A DNA stretch of 64,000 nt from an uncultured Oligella sp. (GCA_947632105.1 CANROD010000007.1:1-64000), one strand, 5' to 3'. Counted from the first letter of the stretch, positions 17,855 to 30,200 are shown. Translations and numbers: made by a program. The notes: generated by a model from the sequence alone, not told the origin.

Positions 17855-20116
17855 ATGACTAAGCCAAAGAAGGGTGTAGCCGCTAGCTTAAAACGGCGAG
17901 TAAGACCTAGGGTCTATGGTGTTTTATGTCTGGTTCTTACGCTTGTGCTGTTTTTAATCGTGGTTGGGCGAATGGCTTTGTGGCTATCCGCACCGGAGGA
18001 GGTGGTGAGCTATGCTGATACGCGTGCCGCTGCAGATTCCTCTTATGTTGAGGTGTTGGATCGGCAGGGGGTGGTTTTAGATAGGATTCGTCAAGACTAT
18101 ACGAAGCGTCAAGGTGAATGGCAGTCTTTAGAGGAAGTGTCGCCGAGCTTTATAGAGGCAATTCTAATCTCAGAGGATAAGCGCTTTTATGAGCACAATG
18201 GTGTTGATTGGTGGGCCTTATTAAATGCTACTCAAGCACATGTTATTTATAAAATAAAAACAGCGCTTGGTGTGTCTACAGCTAATAGTGTAGGGCGTGG
18301 TGGGGCTTCCGGTATTTCCATGCAATTGATTGCTATGCTAGAGCCTGAGCTGCAAACGAGAGGTGGCAGAAGCTATCAGCAAAAGTGGTATCAAATGGCA
18401 GCAGCATTGGCGTTGGAGGCTTCGTGGACAAAGGATGAAATACTTGAGGCTTATATTAATATCTTGCCTTTGAGAGGGGAGATCGTTGGTGTGTCAGCGG
18501 CGGCTGAGGCTTTTTACGGTAAATATGCTTTTGGTCTCAATCCTCGTGAATCTGCCTTATTAGCCGTGATGGCACGAGCGCCTAACACCTCAATAGCGCA
18601 GCTTACCGAGCGTAGCTGTGATTTATTAATAAAAATGAACGACAGCAATCAGTGCAATGGCTTAAGCTATTTTGTTAGCTACTTCTTGCGGCGACCGTAC
18701 CCTGACGTGTTGGATCGGGAACACGATGCACCGCATATTGCACAGTATGCACGACAATGGGCTCATCTCCATGGCAAAAAGTCTGTGCGTACTACATTAG
18801 ACAGTGATTTGCAGAAGCAATCCCAAGCGTTTATTAGATCACATTTAAGCGAGCTGAGTGGTGATGCAGTTCGGGATGCTGCAGTCGTGGTGTTGGATAA
18901 TAGTAGTGGTGAGGTCCTAGCCTATATTGGTTCTTCGGGGACGATGAGTATGGCGCCTGAGGTAGACCATGTACGCGCTCCGCGCCAGGTGGCTTCAACA
19001 TTAAAGCCTTTTTTATACGCGCAAGCGCTTGATGAGAGACGTTTGACGGCCGCTAGTTTATTAAATGACTCACCGATTAATTTACTCGCAGGTGAGGGCC
19101 TATATATCCCACAAAACCATGATAGAAACTTTGCCGGTTGGGTCAGTTTGCGATTGGCTTTGGCTTCATCACTTAATATTCCTGCTGTTAGAACAATTGT
19201 ATCCCTAGGCGTCAGCTCTTTTTATCATAAGCTTAAAGAATTGCATTTGCCCTTAGGACAAGACAGTGAGTTTTACGGTTACAGCTTGGCTTTGGGGGCG
19301 GCAGATATGGATTTGTTAAGTCTGACTAATGCCTATCGAGTTTTGGCTAATGGTGGTCACTATAGTGCTCTCAATTGGAATCAGGACGAACTATCGGTAG
19401 TAGATAAGGTTGAGGTTTTTTCATCTGAGGCAGCGTGGATTATTGGTCATATTTTGTCAGATCGAGAGGCACGATCCTATACTTTTGGTTTGGATAGTGT
19501 ATTGACCACCCCTTTTTGGAGTGCAGTTAAAACCGGTACTAGTAAGGATATGCGAGATAATTGGACGGTCGGATGGTCAGAACACTATACCGTCGGAGTC
19601 TGGGTGGGTAATAGTGATGGTAGTAGTATGCAAAATGTCTTAGGTGTGAGTGGTGCGGGGCCGATTTGGCATGATGTGATGAGTTATTTACACCGGCAGC
19701 GTGATTCAAATGCTCCCTCCAAACCTCAGAAGGTAGTTGTAGAGACTGTGCAGTTTGTTGGGGTTGATGAGGCTATGCGACTCGAGTATTTTTTAAGAGG
19801 TACGGAGATGAAACAAGTTGTGGCTTTAGTATCAGAGAGCCATACAGAAGTTATTCGGATTAAAATACAGGCACCGGTAGACGGTACGACCCTAGCTTTA
19901 GATCCAGATATTCCGTCGCACGCTCAAAAGCTTTATTTACAGGCAAATATCCAAAGTACAGACCCGAGAGCAGGGCTCATCAACTGGTATATTAACGATG
20001 TTGAAATAGCCAATGGTGTGAGTAACTTATGGTCACCAAACCGAGGCACGCACCGTATTACTTTAAAGGATGAAAATGCTAAGGTATTAGATGAAGTTGT
20101 TATTTCGGTAAGATAA
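17855..20116 (+). CDS. pbpC: Penicillin-binding protein 1C (bifunctional transglycosylase/transpeptidase)
   Basis: Membrane-bound peptidoglycan polymerase of 753 residues. It has an N-terminal anchor (about 22-45) and a glycosyltransferase 51 domain with EDKRFYEHNGVDW. The transpeptidase domain has SxxK at S381 (STLK), an SLN motif and KTGT at K559, and there is a C-terminal BiPBP_C domain. All catalytic motifs are intact. ATG 17855 is chosen over a TTG three bases earlier. It lies directly after the macroglobulin gene and is probably cotranscribed. Confidence 0.93.
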   Translation: MTKPKKGVAASLKRRVRPRVYGVLCLVLTLVLFLIVVGRMALWLSAPEEVVSYADTRAAADSSYVEVLDRQGVVLDRIRQDYTKRQGEWQSLEEVSPSFIEAILISEDKRFYEHNGVDWWALLNATQAHVIYKIKTALGVSTANSVGRGGASGISMQLIAMLEPELQTRGGRSYQQKWYQMAAALALEASWTKDEILEAYINILPLRGEIVGVSAAAEAFYGKYAFGLNPRESALLAVMARAPNTSIAQLTERSCDLLIKMNDSNQCNGLSYFVSYFLRRPYPDVLDREHDAPHIAQYARQWAHLHGKKSVRTTLDSDLQKQSQAFIRSHLSELSGDAVRDAAVVVLDNSSGEVLAYIGSSGTMSMAPEVDHVRAPRQVASTLKPFLYAQALDERRLTAASLLNDSPINLLAGEGLYIPQNHDRNFAGWVSLRLALASSLNIPAVRTIVSLGVSSFYHKLKELHLPLGQDSEFYGYSLALGAADMDLLSLTNAYRVLANGGHYSALNWNQDELSVVDKVEVFSSEAAWIIGHILSDREARSYTFGLDSVLTTPFWSAVKTGTSKDMRDNWTVGWSEHYTVGVWVGNSDGSSMQNVLGVSGAGPIWHDVMSYLHRQRDSNAPSKPQKVVVETVQFVGVDEAMRLEYFLRGTEMKQVVALVSESHTEVIRIKIQAPVDGTTLALDPDIPSHAQKLYLQANIQSTDPRAGLINWYINDVEIANGVSNLWSPNRGTHRITLKDENAKVLDEVVISVR

Positions 20117-20135
20117 TCGCAGTAGGAGGGTTTTT

Positions 20136-20954
20136 ATGACTGACAACACGTTAAAGGTTGGCGTAGCGCAGTTTCCTGGTAGTAATAATATTGAGGAAAA
20201 TAAAAAGTATATTATCGAACTGAGTCAGCAAGCCGCTGATTCGGGCGTAGAATTATTGGTTTTTCCGGAAGCGGCGATGTGCTCTTTCAGTTCTGAGTTA
20301 GCCGAGTTACAAGCAATAGCGACTGAGTATTCTCCAGCGTTTATAGCGTTTATGCAAGACCTTGCCAAGGAGCATGGGTTTGCTGTGGTGGTGGGTGTCT
20401 TAAGCGCTTCAGAAATTGTAGCTGATGAGCGAGTGGTCAATCAGCTACTGGCGATTAGTGCAGAGGGTGAGATTATCTCTCGATACACGAAGGTTCATCT
20501 TTATGACGCCTTTAGCTTTAAGGAGTCTGATAAGGTGCAGCCAGGTATTACTTATCCTGATAATCGTGAGCTAAGTTTATTTAAGTTAAAGGACTTCTCT
20601 ATTGGTTTGGTCAATTGCTATGATCTTCGCTTTCCAGAGCTATCTAGAAAGCTAGCTGCAGCCGGAGCAGATATTCTATCGCTAAGTGCAGCTTGGTTAG
20701 CAGGACCTTATAAAGAGAGCCATTGGGAGATATTATCCCGTGCTCGGGCGATTGAAAATACATGCTATGTTTTGGCGTGCGGCCAGACGGCTCCCAAAAA
20801 CACCGGTCAAAGCATGATTATTGATCCAATGGGGGCGGTATTAGCCGGTGCCGGTGAGGAGCCTGGGCTGATTGTACAGACTTTGATGAGGAATCGTATA
20901 CATAAAGTAAGGGAGATTTTACCTTGTTTAGAAAACCGTCGTTATCATGTTTAG
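20136..20954 (+). CDS. Nitrilase-superfamily amidase (Nit1/YbeM-like)
   Basis: A carbon-nitrogen hydrolase of 272 residues with the complete catalytic triad E45 (FPEAAM), K119 (YTKVHLYD) and C161 (NCYDLRFPE). The YTK-HLYDAF and CYDLRFPELSR segments fit the Nit1 branch, which hydrolyses deaminated glutathione as metabolite repair. Substrate choice within the superfamily is an inference. It has a good AGGAGG-type site and begins 19 bases after pbpC. Confidence 0.85.
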   Translation: MTDNTLKVGVAQFPGSNNIEENKKYIIELSQQAADSGVELLVFPEAAMCSFSSELAELQAIATEYSPAFIAFMQDLAKEHGFAVVVGVLSASEIVADERVVNQLLAISAEGEIISRYTKVHLYDAFSFKESDKVQPGITYPDNRELSLFKLKDFSIGLVNCYDLRFPELSRKLAAAGADILSLSAAWLAGPYKESHWEILSRARAIENTCYVLACGQTAPKNTGQSMIIDPMGAVLAGAGEEPGLIVQTLMRNRIHKVREILPCLENRRYHV

Positions 20955-21045
20955 CTTACGCTTTATCGTTATGCATGGCAGGTCAACGTGCTAAAATTGC
21001 CCTAGTTAAGAATCACTCATATTTAAATTTGTTTAGGAGAGTTTG

Positions 21046-22110
21046 ATGGCATTAGTTTCTATGCGTCAGTTATTAGACCATGCTGCTGAGCACGGTTATG
21101 GTATTCCTGCTTTTAACGTAAATAACTTAGAGCAGGTTCAGGCCATTATGGAAGCGGCTAAGGAAACTGACAGTCCTGTGATTATGCAGGCCTCTGCCGG
21201 TGCTCGTAAGTACGCTGGTGAGACATTTCTAAAGTATTTAATTCAAGCTGCTGTTGAAACTTATCCAGAGATTCCTGTTGTTATGCATCAGGACCATGGT
21301 CAGTCACCTGACGTTTGCCGTGGCGCGATTGATTTGGGTTTCAGTAGTGTCATGATGGATGGTTCACTAGCAGCTGACGGTAAGACGGTTGCTGATTATG
21401 AGTATAACGTCGATGTGACTCGTCAGGTAACTGACATGGCACACAAGCTTGGTGTGAGCGTTGAGGGTGAGCTTGGTGTCCTAGGTTCTTTAGAAACGAT
21501 GCAAGGTGACAAAGAAGATGGTCATGGTGCTGATGGTACGTTGACTCTTGAGCAGTTATTGACTGATCCTGAGCAAGCGGTTGATTTTGTAAAGCGTACG
21601 CAGGTTGATGCTTTAGCGATAGCGATAGGTACCAGCCATGGTGCTTATAAATTTACTCGTAAGCCGACTGGTGATATTTTATCAATTCAGCGCATCAAGG
21701 AAATTCACGAGCGTCTACCTAATACTCACTTAGTGATGCACGGTAGCTCTAGCGTCCCTCAGGAGTTATTGGCTGAGATTCGTGAGTTTGGTGGTGATAT
21801 GAAGGAAACTTACGGTGTACCGGTTGAAGAAATTCAAGAAGCTATTAAGCATGGTGTTCGTAAGGTTAATATCGATACGGATATTCGCTTAGCAATGACA
21901 GCTGCTGTCCGTCGTTTTCTATTTGAAAATCCTTCAAAATTTGACCCACGTGAGTTTAATAAACCAGCTCGTGAAGCTGCTAAGCAAGTTTGTATTGCAC
22001 GTTACGAGGCTTTCGGCGCGGCTGGTCATGCATCTAAAATCAAGCCTATTTCTTTAGATGAGATGGCAGCTCTTTATGCAGCAGGTGATTTATATCAACA
22101 AACGATTTAA
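21046..22110 (+). CDS. fba: Class II fructose-1,6-bisphosphate aldolase
   Basis: Zinc-dependent aldolase of glycolysis and gluconeogenesis, 354 residues. Metal-binding histidines are visible in [10 protein letters not shown] (about residue 81), in the [10 protein letters not shown] segment, and in [10 protein letters not shown]. The [11 protein letters not shown] phosphate-binding region and a C-terminal A-G-H-A-S-K are also present. This is the CbbA-like long class IIB type common in betaproteobacteria. The ATG follows AGGAGA at proper spacing; a TTG three bases earlier is rejected. A terminator follows. Confidence 0.96.
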   Translation: MALVSMRQLLDHAAEHGYGIPAFNVNNLEQVQAIMEAAKETDSPVIMQASAGARKYAGETFLKYLIQAAVETYPEIPVVMHQDHGQSPDVCRGAIDLGFSSVMMDGSLAADGKTVADYEYNVDVTRQVTDMAHKLGVSVEGELGVLGSLETMQGDKEDGHGADGTLTLEQLLTDPEQAVDFVKRTQVDALAIAIGTSHGAYKFTRKPTGDILSIQRIKEIHERLPNTHLVMHGSSSVPQELLAEIREFGGDMKETYGVPVEEIQEAIKHGVRKVNIDTDIRLAMTAAVRRFLFENPSKFDPREFNKPAREAAKQVCIARYEAFGAAGHASKIKPISLDEMAALYAAGDLYQQTI

Positions 22111-22152
22111 TCAGAATTGATTAAATGTGAGCGTTGTACATAAATATTAATG

Positions 22153-22197
22153 CCCCCAGTGACTGGATTATGATAATTCAGTTTTTGGGGGTTTTTA
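22153..22197 (+). terminator. Terminator after fba
   Basis: CCCCCA and TGGGGG arms enclose an imperfect inner stem (ACTGGATTATGATAATTCAGT), followed by TTTTT at 22192-22196. It ends the aldolase transcript. Confidence 0.8.
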
Positions 22198-22316
22198 ATG
22201 GGTCGTAGTCGCTTTTTTCTGCAGCTTTTTGTCAAAAAAGCAGCTTGAATTATGCTAGTTCAAACTGGTTAAGACTCTCAATTAACCAAAAAATAAGCCA
22301 TTAGAAATATAGTAAG

Positions 22317-22950
22317 TTAATTAATACGGCTATCCAAAAAACGATAATAAATCGGAACCGACCACTCAACACTTACTACCTCATCCACACTCGTATCTAG
22401 TGGTGCTATACCATCAATCATTAGTATAAAAAGATTATATTTTTTGAAAAGTTGATAGTAAAACACTATAAACAACGTATAGAACAATTAATAAAATCAT
22501 CTAAATTTTAGTTTGATGATGCCATGAGGTCATCGAGTCTTTGATGTACGACTAGCGCTTTATAGGGGGCCTTGGTAAAAACAACTATCCCCGTATACAA
22601 ATCGATCACTGCTTGAAATCCAAATAGTGCTAACAGATCGATAACCGATAAAGCGCCTAATGGATTATGGTCATAGACTTTTTTGTCATTTTTCAAGTAA
22701 TTAATAATGGTATAAAGACCTTTTAAAACTGGTTAAATCAAGCATAGTGTGGACCAATAAAGCTCCAGATAATACGGAATATAATCAGACAGAAAACACA
22801 CTATCCGAAACAAAGATGCCAATCCATATAGCTCATTTTGATGTTGATAAAAGCACCAATAACACTGGCCATCAGTGACCAGTGAAATACACTTATCGGT
22901 AACTCCCAAATATACAGGGCACGAAAATCTGAATGATTCGCTAGATTCAT
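22317..22950 (-). pseudogene. Decayed cytochrome b561 gene
   Basis: The minus strand reads MNLANHSDF...ALYIWELPISVFHW, then SVIGAFINIKMSYMDWHLCFG followed by a stop. Further on come LIIFRIIWSFIGPHYA with stops, and after a frame change YDHNPLGALSVIDLLALFGFQA. The order and spacing match the b561-type haem membrane protein (W-P-x-R-x-F-H-W; M-x-W-H-x-x-x-G; F-R-x-x-W-G-F-x-G; G-H-N-P-x-G-A-x-S). A C-terminal part (LLIVLYVVYSVLL, then MIDGIAPLDTS) follows after another shift in an A6 run. Several stops and frameshifts make it inactive. It accounts for most of the 1-kb gap between fba and serS. Confidence 0.8.
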
Positions 22951-23145
22951 AGTTAGTTTATAGTCCTTAACTATCATAGGAAATAACTAAAATATAAGAT
23001 ATTAATTAATCATTTTTCTTTCAGTCTTGATTTGGTCGGATAGTTAATAAGCGCTAGCTAGCCTTGTTATAATTAAGCATTAGTTGAGATATATAACTCA
23101 ACTATAAAGAACTGTATTAGAAATCACTAAATGGATAGAATTTAA

Positions 23146-24489
<1,344 letters not shown>

Positions 24490-24535
24490 GTACCATAGAC
24501 CATTTGGCTTAGATTGTTAAGCAAAGGATTTTTCA

Positions 24536-25321
24536 ATGTTATTTTTACTTTCACCTGCTAAAAAGCTGGATTATGATAGCCCTTTGGCAGCTGACTATCC
24601 CTTTGAACAGCCGCTATTTGTAGAGCAGGCTGTTGAGTTGATTGAGGTTTTAAAGACTAAGTCGGAGCAGGATGTTGCTGATTTGATGAAGTTAAGTGAG
24701 AGCTTAGCGGCCCTTAATGTTGAGCGTTATCAGCAGTGGGAGCCGACCTTTGATCAAACTAATTCTCGTCAAGCTATTTTGGCGTTTAACGGCGATGTTT
24801 ATGAGGGGCTTGAGGCAGCTACTTTATCTAAGGCGCAGCTTGAGTGGACTAATGAGCATGTACTTATTTTAAGTGGCTTATATGGTGTGCTTAGACCGAT
24901 GGATTTAATGCGCCCTTATCGTTTAGAAATGGGTACGCGTTTAGAAAATGCCAAGGGCAAAAATCTTTACGAGTTTTGGGATGCACAACTTGCTGAGTTT
25001 ATTAATCAGAGCTTGGCTGAACATACCAACCAAGTTGCTGTTAATCTAGCCTCCGAGGAGTACTTTAAAGCAGTTAAAAAAAATGTTTTAAAGCATCCGG
25101 TGGTGCAGTGCGTGTTTAAAGAAGAGCGTGATGGTGTCTATAAAATCATTAGCTTTAGTGCTAAGCGTGCACGTGGTCTGATGTGTCGTTACGCCATTGA
25201 AAATAGTATTGATACTATAGATGGTCTTAAGAACTTTAATTTAGAGGGTTATCAGTACGATGCTGATGCATCCACTGCAGATAGCCTAGTCTTCTTAAGA
25301 CCAGATCAACGAAAAGCTTAG
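24536..25321 (+). CDS. yaaA: Peroxide-stress protein YaaA
   Basis: A 261-residue cytosolic protein of the UPF0246/DUF328 family, starting MLFLLSPAKKLDY and containing NGDVYEGLEA, LSGLYGVLRP.D and VNLASEEYFK, all family signatures. E. coli YaaA lowers free intracellular iron during peroxide stress. It lies 46 bases after serS with AAGGA before the ATG, and ends at a bidirectional terminator. Confidence 0.93.
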   Translation: MLFLLSPAKKLDYDSPLAADYPFEQPLFVEQAVELIEVLKTKSEQDVADLMKLSESLAALNVERYQQWEPTFDQTNSRQAILAFNGDVYEGLEAATLSKAQLEWTNEHVLILSGLYGVLRPMDLMRPYRLEMGTRLENAKGKNLYEFWDAQLAEFINQSLAEHTNQVAVNLASEEYFKAVKKNVLKHPVVQCVFKEERDGVYKIISFSAKRARGLMCRYAIENSIDTIDGLKNFNLEGYQYDADASTADSLVFLRPDQRKA

Positions 25322-25357
25322 TAGTTTTTAGCACAATAATAACGTGTTGGATATAGT

Positions 25358-25395
25358 AAAAATGGCACAGGGTATGAATCCTGTGCCATTTTTAG
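25358..25395. terminator. Bidirectional terminator between yaaA and the CoA-transferase
   Basis: AAAATGGCACAGGG and CCTGTGCCATTTTT form a strong stem with A and T runs at opposite ends. It can stop the plus-strand yaaA and the minus-strand CoA-transferase transcripts. Confidence 0.93.
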
Positions 25396-25413
25396 TCTAT
25401 TAATGAGAATAGT

Positions 25414-26952
25414 TTATTTATCAGTAGCGGGCTTCATGCTGCCATTTTTTTGGAAGCGAGCGTGCCAACTTAGAGACTCATCTAATAGGTGAGGTGTATG
25501 GCCTGATGTTTCCTCGCATGCGCGCTCAAAGTAAGAACGTAGCTCATCGCGATAGTCTGGGTGTGCACAGTTTTCTATAATACACTCAGCACGTTGGCGA
25601 GGAGATAGCCCGCGTAAATCAGCAAGGCCCTGTTCAGTAACGATGATTTGAGAATCATGCTCAGTATGATCAACGTGTGACACCATTGGTACGATGCCTG
25701 AGATATCGCCGCCTTTAGCAATGGAAGGGCGCACGAAGAAGCACATATAGCCGTTGCGGGCAAAGTCACCTGAGCCGCCGATACCGTTAATGATATTACT
25801 GCCCATGACGTGAGTAGAGTTAATATTGCCATAGATATCGGCTTCAACCATACCATTAATAGCAATTACACCAATACGACGAACAACCTCAGGGTGATTA
25901 CTGATCTCTTGAGTACGCAGAATAATACGCTCTCTATAGAAGTCAATATTAGCAAACAGCTCCTCAAAACCCTTGCGGCTAAGCGACAGTGATGTTGCGG
26001 AAACCTTAACTAACTTGCCGGATTTGATCATGGCGAGCATGCCGTCTTGGATAACTTCGGTATAAGAGGTGAGGTTTTCGAACTTACCATCGTTTAAGCC
26101 GGCCATGACTGCATTGGCGATATTACCAACACCTGATTGGATAGGAAGTAAATTGGCTGGCAAAATACCCTTGTCCACTTCTGCCTCTAGGAAGGTTAGG
26201 ATATGGTCTGCAATTTTCTTTGATGCTTCATCCGGTTCAGTAAAGGTGTTATCGCGATCCAACGCATAAGTTTCCACAATGGCAATAATTTTCTCCGTCG
26301 GGCAGTTAAGGTACTTTTGACCGATACGATCAGATACATTGGTAATAGGAACAGGTTTGCGATGTGGCGGGAGTGCCGTCCCGTAGTAGATGTCATGCAT
26401 GCCGTCCAGCTTCTCGCTAAGAGCATAATTGACCTCTAAAATAACGTAATCAGCTTGATCAATCCAGGTTTTATTATTACCTACAGAGCAAGAGGAAATT
26501 AGACTGCCATCTTCATTGATGCCGACGACCTCAATCACTGCGATATTTAATTTACCATAAAAGCCAAACCAAGCATGCTGAGCTACATGAGATAGGTGGA
26601 TATCCATATAGTTCATTTGACCGCTATTAATTTTTTCGCGACACACCGGATCGGATTGATAAGGTAGGCGCATTTCAAGACCGTCGACCTTTGCTAATGC
26701 ACCGTCTAGCTCAGGAGCGGTAGAAGCTCCAGTCCAAACACTGACTTTAAATGGATTGCCCTTAGCGTGCTCTTGGTTGATGCGGTTTGCTAGGGCTAAC
26801 GGTATTTCTTTAGGATAGCCTGAACCTGTAAAGCCACTCATACCAATATTGACGCCGGAAGGAATCTTAGTGACGGCTTCTTCAGCTGATATCACTAATT
26901 TATGGTATTCCTTATTTTTGATGCGTGACAAAGACTCAAACGTATTACTCAT
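25414..26952 (-). CDS. Acetyl-CoA hydrolase / succinyl-CoA:acetate CoA-transferase family protein
   Basis: A 512-residue class I CoA-transferase of the Ach1/AarC/ScpC group. Seen are GMSGFTGSGYPKEIP near the N-terminus, GVGNIANAVMAGL, SYTEVIQDGM with the presumed catalytic glutamate, and the C-terminal blocks GGSGDFARNGYMCFF and VTEQGLADLRGLSPRQRA. It moves CoA between succinyl-CoA and acetate or propionate. It probably serves acetate assimilation or a TCA bypass rather than wasteful hydrolysis. It is a single-gene unit with its own terminator. AarC and ScpC cannot be told apart reliably without an alignment. Confidence 0.9.
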   Translation of the reverse strand: MSNTFESLSRIKNKEYHKLVISAEEAVTKIPSGVNIGMSGFTGSGYPKEIPLALANRINQEHAKGNPFKVSVWTGASTAPELDGALAKVDGLEMRLPYQSDPVCREKINSGQMNYMDIHLSHVAQHAWFGFYGKLNIAVIEVVGINEDGSLISSCSVGNNKTWIDQADYVILEVNYALSEKLDGMHDIYYGTALPPHRKPVPITNVSDRIGQKYLNCPTEKIIAIVETYALDRDNTFTEPDEASKKIADHILTFLEAEVDKGILPANLLPIQSGVGNIANAVMAGLNDGKFENLTSYTEVIQDGMLAMIKSGKLVKVSATSLSLSRKGFEELFANIDFYRERIILRTQEISNHPEVVRRIGVIAINGMVEADIYGNINSTHVMGSNIINGIGGSGDFARNGYMCFFVRPSIAKGGDISGIVPMVSHVDHTEHDSQIIVTEQGLADLRGLSPRQRAECIIENCAHPDYRDELRSYFERACEETSGHTPHLLDESLSWHARFQKNGSMKPATDK

Positions 26953-27144
26953 CTCTCATTCCTACTTTGACGGAAATGTTCTCTTGAACAGATCCAATTT
27001 TTTTATTTATTGAATTAAAAAACCCGAACAAATAAATCGGGAGCTCAAAAAATATAACATAATTTATTTAAGTCAAGACAGTAATGTGACAATTCATAAG
27101 GTTTAGTTTGAGATTTATTTAGAAATAAAAACATTCAGATATAA

Positions 27145-27177
27145 AAAAACCGATATCTAAAATAGATATCGGTTTTT
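27145..27177 (-). terminator. Terminator of rne
   Basis: AAAAACCGATATCTA and TAGATATCGGTTTTT form a 15-bp stem with a 3-base loop, located 30 bases beyond the rne stop on the minus strand. The symmetric A/T tails allow bidirectional action. Confidence 0.92.
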
Positions 27178-27206
27178 CTCGAGAGTTGAGAGGATAAGGC
27201 TAAGAA

Positions 27207-30200
27207 CTAGTCAGTTGTTTCAATTTGAACTAACTCACCTGCTTCAACTGCCTTAGCCGCTTTACGAGGTCGACCTAGCTTAACTGGGTTGATTGCTAGA
27301 GTCTCAGAGCTGACAGAGGGTTGGGTTTCGATCATGTTTAAACCGGCCTCAGCAATTACTTTTTCAAGATTGTCTGAACTTTTTGTTTCTACAGCAGTTG
27401 CAGCTATTCCTGAAACTGAGTCGGTGATACTAGCACTGACAGGCTCTTGAGGGGGAGCGATGGTTTCTACTGCGACTGCTGCAGGTGTTTCTGCCTTAGA
27501 TTCAGTCTTTGTTTCTGCCTCTACTTTGGGTTCAGCTTGAATTTCTGATTCAGGCTCGTTCACTTTAGTTGCTGGCGCTAATGCTGTATGCTCTACTTCT
27601 ATTGATTTAACAGGTGTTGCACTTTCAGGCATTGGTATAGCGGTAGACTTGGTCACAGGTTCACTGGCAACTGCTAAAGCCGCCTTCGTGTGAACTATAT
27701 CTGTTGACGTCGTTTGCGCTATTTTTTCAAGATTGATTTCACCCTTGGCTATTTGCTCAGAGATTTCCTCATAATCATGATTAGTCGCTTTCAGCATGAC
27801 CTCGTTTGGAACAAAAGGGAGGTTTGTAGCAGCAGCTGCTACTCCTTCTTTTTGTGAACGGCGGTTGCGGTTGCTGTGACGACTTGAGCGACGACGAGAA
27901 TCAGATTGATTGGACTCCTCTAGCTGATTGTTCTGCCCCTCTTCGCTCGCCTGTACCTTGACGTTTTGGCGTGCTTCAGTAACCTTGTCCTCAGCAGGTT
28001 GTTTAGGAGCTGAAGATTTGGCCTTAGTGCTCTGTTCAGCTTGCTCTTGAACCTGAGTTTTAGGAGCTTCAACTTGAACGGCTACTTGTTGCTGTGATTC
28101 TAAGCTATCATCCTGTTTGCTTTCAGGTTGTTGCTGTTGACGTTGGTCGCGGGCTTCGCGTGACTGTCTGCGCTGTTTATTTCTATCTTGTGGCTGTCCA
28201 CGTTCCTGCTGAGTTTGACTCTGTTGATCTTGAGTAGTGCTTTGCGTGTCTTGGTTTTGAGCCTGCTCTAAGTCTTTCGCTTGAGCGCGGTCATCATCAC
28301 GAGCAGGTTGACGTCGAGAGCGTCTGCCCTGTTGTTTGTTGCCCTCTTGGTTTTGCTGGTTACGTGAGTTGGTGCTACGTCTGTTATTAGTCGCTTGATC
28401 TTGCTGGGCAGTTTGTTGCTCAGTGTCTTGAGCTGCTTTCTTAGGACGTTGCTGACGACGCTGATTTTGATGTTGAGTTGTTGACTCCTCATCCTGTTGC
28501 TGTGTTGCGCGCTTATTAGGGCTACGACGTTGGTTGCGTTGGCGTGGCTGACGCTGTGCAGAGTCTGCAGAGCGTGTGGCAGATTTTTTAGCAGCTGGCG
28601 TCCGCTTAGTAGGAGTCGTTTGCTCTTGAGGTTTAGTCTCTTCCTCGGCGCTTGGACGCATAAAGAACGACTTAATGCGCTGTAAAAATCCCTTAGGCAT
28701 AACACGTTCAGCTACTTCCGAAGCTGCAATGCTAGCGGAATTGACAGTTGCTTTAGCCACCGTAGTTACTGGTTTTTGGGGAACAGGCTCACCATGCGAA
28801 ATACCCTTGACAATAGCTTCTTGTCTTTTTTCCTGTTCTTCAAATTTAGCTTTTTGCTCACGCCATTTGACTACAGACTCAGGTACTGGTATTAACTCAA
28901 CACTGGACTTAGGATCGTCTAAGCGACTATCATCATGACGTAAACGCTCAATGTGATGATGAGGAGTTTCTAAGGCCTTATTAGGAATAAGCACAATACG
29001 GACATTGAGACGATTCTCAATTTTTAGAATATCTTGACGCTTTTCATTTAATAAGAACGTAGCAACCTCTACCGGTACTTGGGCGTGTAGGGCAGCAGTG
29101 TTTTCCTTCATAGCTTCTTCTTGGATGAGGCGAAGGATGTTTAGAGCGCTTGACTCGACGTCACGAATCACACCAGTACCGTTACAACGTGGGCAAGTGA
29201 TATGCGAGCCTTCATTGAGTGATGGGCGTAGGCGTTGACGTGATAGCTCCATCAGGCCAAAGCGTGATATTTTGCCCATTTGTACACGGGCGCGGTCAAA
29301 ATGTAGGGCCTCACGTAATTTTTGCTCAACTTGACGTTGATTCTTGTTATCGTCCATATCGATAAAATCGATAACAATCAAACCACCCAAGTCACGTAAA
29401 CGTAATTGACGTGCTACTTCTTCAGCAGCCTCTAAGTTGGTGCGTAGCGCAGTTTCTTCGATATCCCCACCACGCGTGGATCGTGCGGAGTTGACGTCAA
29501 TCGCTACCAATGCTTCGGTGTGATCAACCACAATTGAACCGCCGGATGGTAGAGAGACATTACGCGCATAGGCGGTCTCGATTTGGTGCTCAATTTGGAA
29601 TCGAGAGAATAAAGGTACTGCATCGCGATAGCGCTTAACAAGGCTAACGTTTTCAGGCATTACGTCTTGCATAAAAGCGGTGGCCTGAGCTGTAATCTTG
29701 TCAGTATCGATAAGGATTTCAGAAATGCTTGGTGAGAAATAATCGCGAATTGCGCGAATCACTAAGCTAGACTCCTGATAAATTAGAACCGGAGCAGGGT
29801 GTTGTTGGGCAGCATTGTCAATTGCAGTCCATAGCTTAAGTAGATACTTTAAGTCCCAATCGAGCTCCTCAGTAGAACGTCCGATACCAGCGGTACGAGC
29901 AATCATGCTCATGCCTTGCGGTAGCTCTAGCTGATCCATCGCTTCCTTCAGATCCTGTCTGTCCTCACCTTCAATGCGACGTGAAATGCCACCACCGCGA
30001 GGGTTATTAGGCATAAGAACAAGATAGCGTCCAGCAAGAGAAACAAAAGTGGTTAAGGCAGCACCTTTGTTGCCTCGTTCCTCTTTCTCAACTTGAACAA
30101 TAAGTTCTTGGCCTTCTTGAAGTGCGTCTTGAATGCGAGCGGTACGAAGATCAACACCCTCTTTGAAGTAGCTGCGAGCCACCTCTTTAAATGGCAAAAA

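Noticed and set aside
22508..22696. A 62-residue protein gene on the minus strand
   Set aside because: Its sequence (HNPLGALSV...) is one surviving reading-frame piece of the decayed cytochrome b561, not an independent gene.
28268..28705. A 145-residue frame within rne
   Set aside because: It is an alternative-frame reading of the Q/R-rich RNase E tail; repetitive codon use creates long open frames on both strands there.
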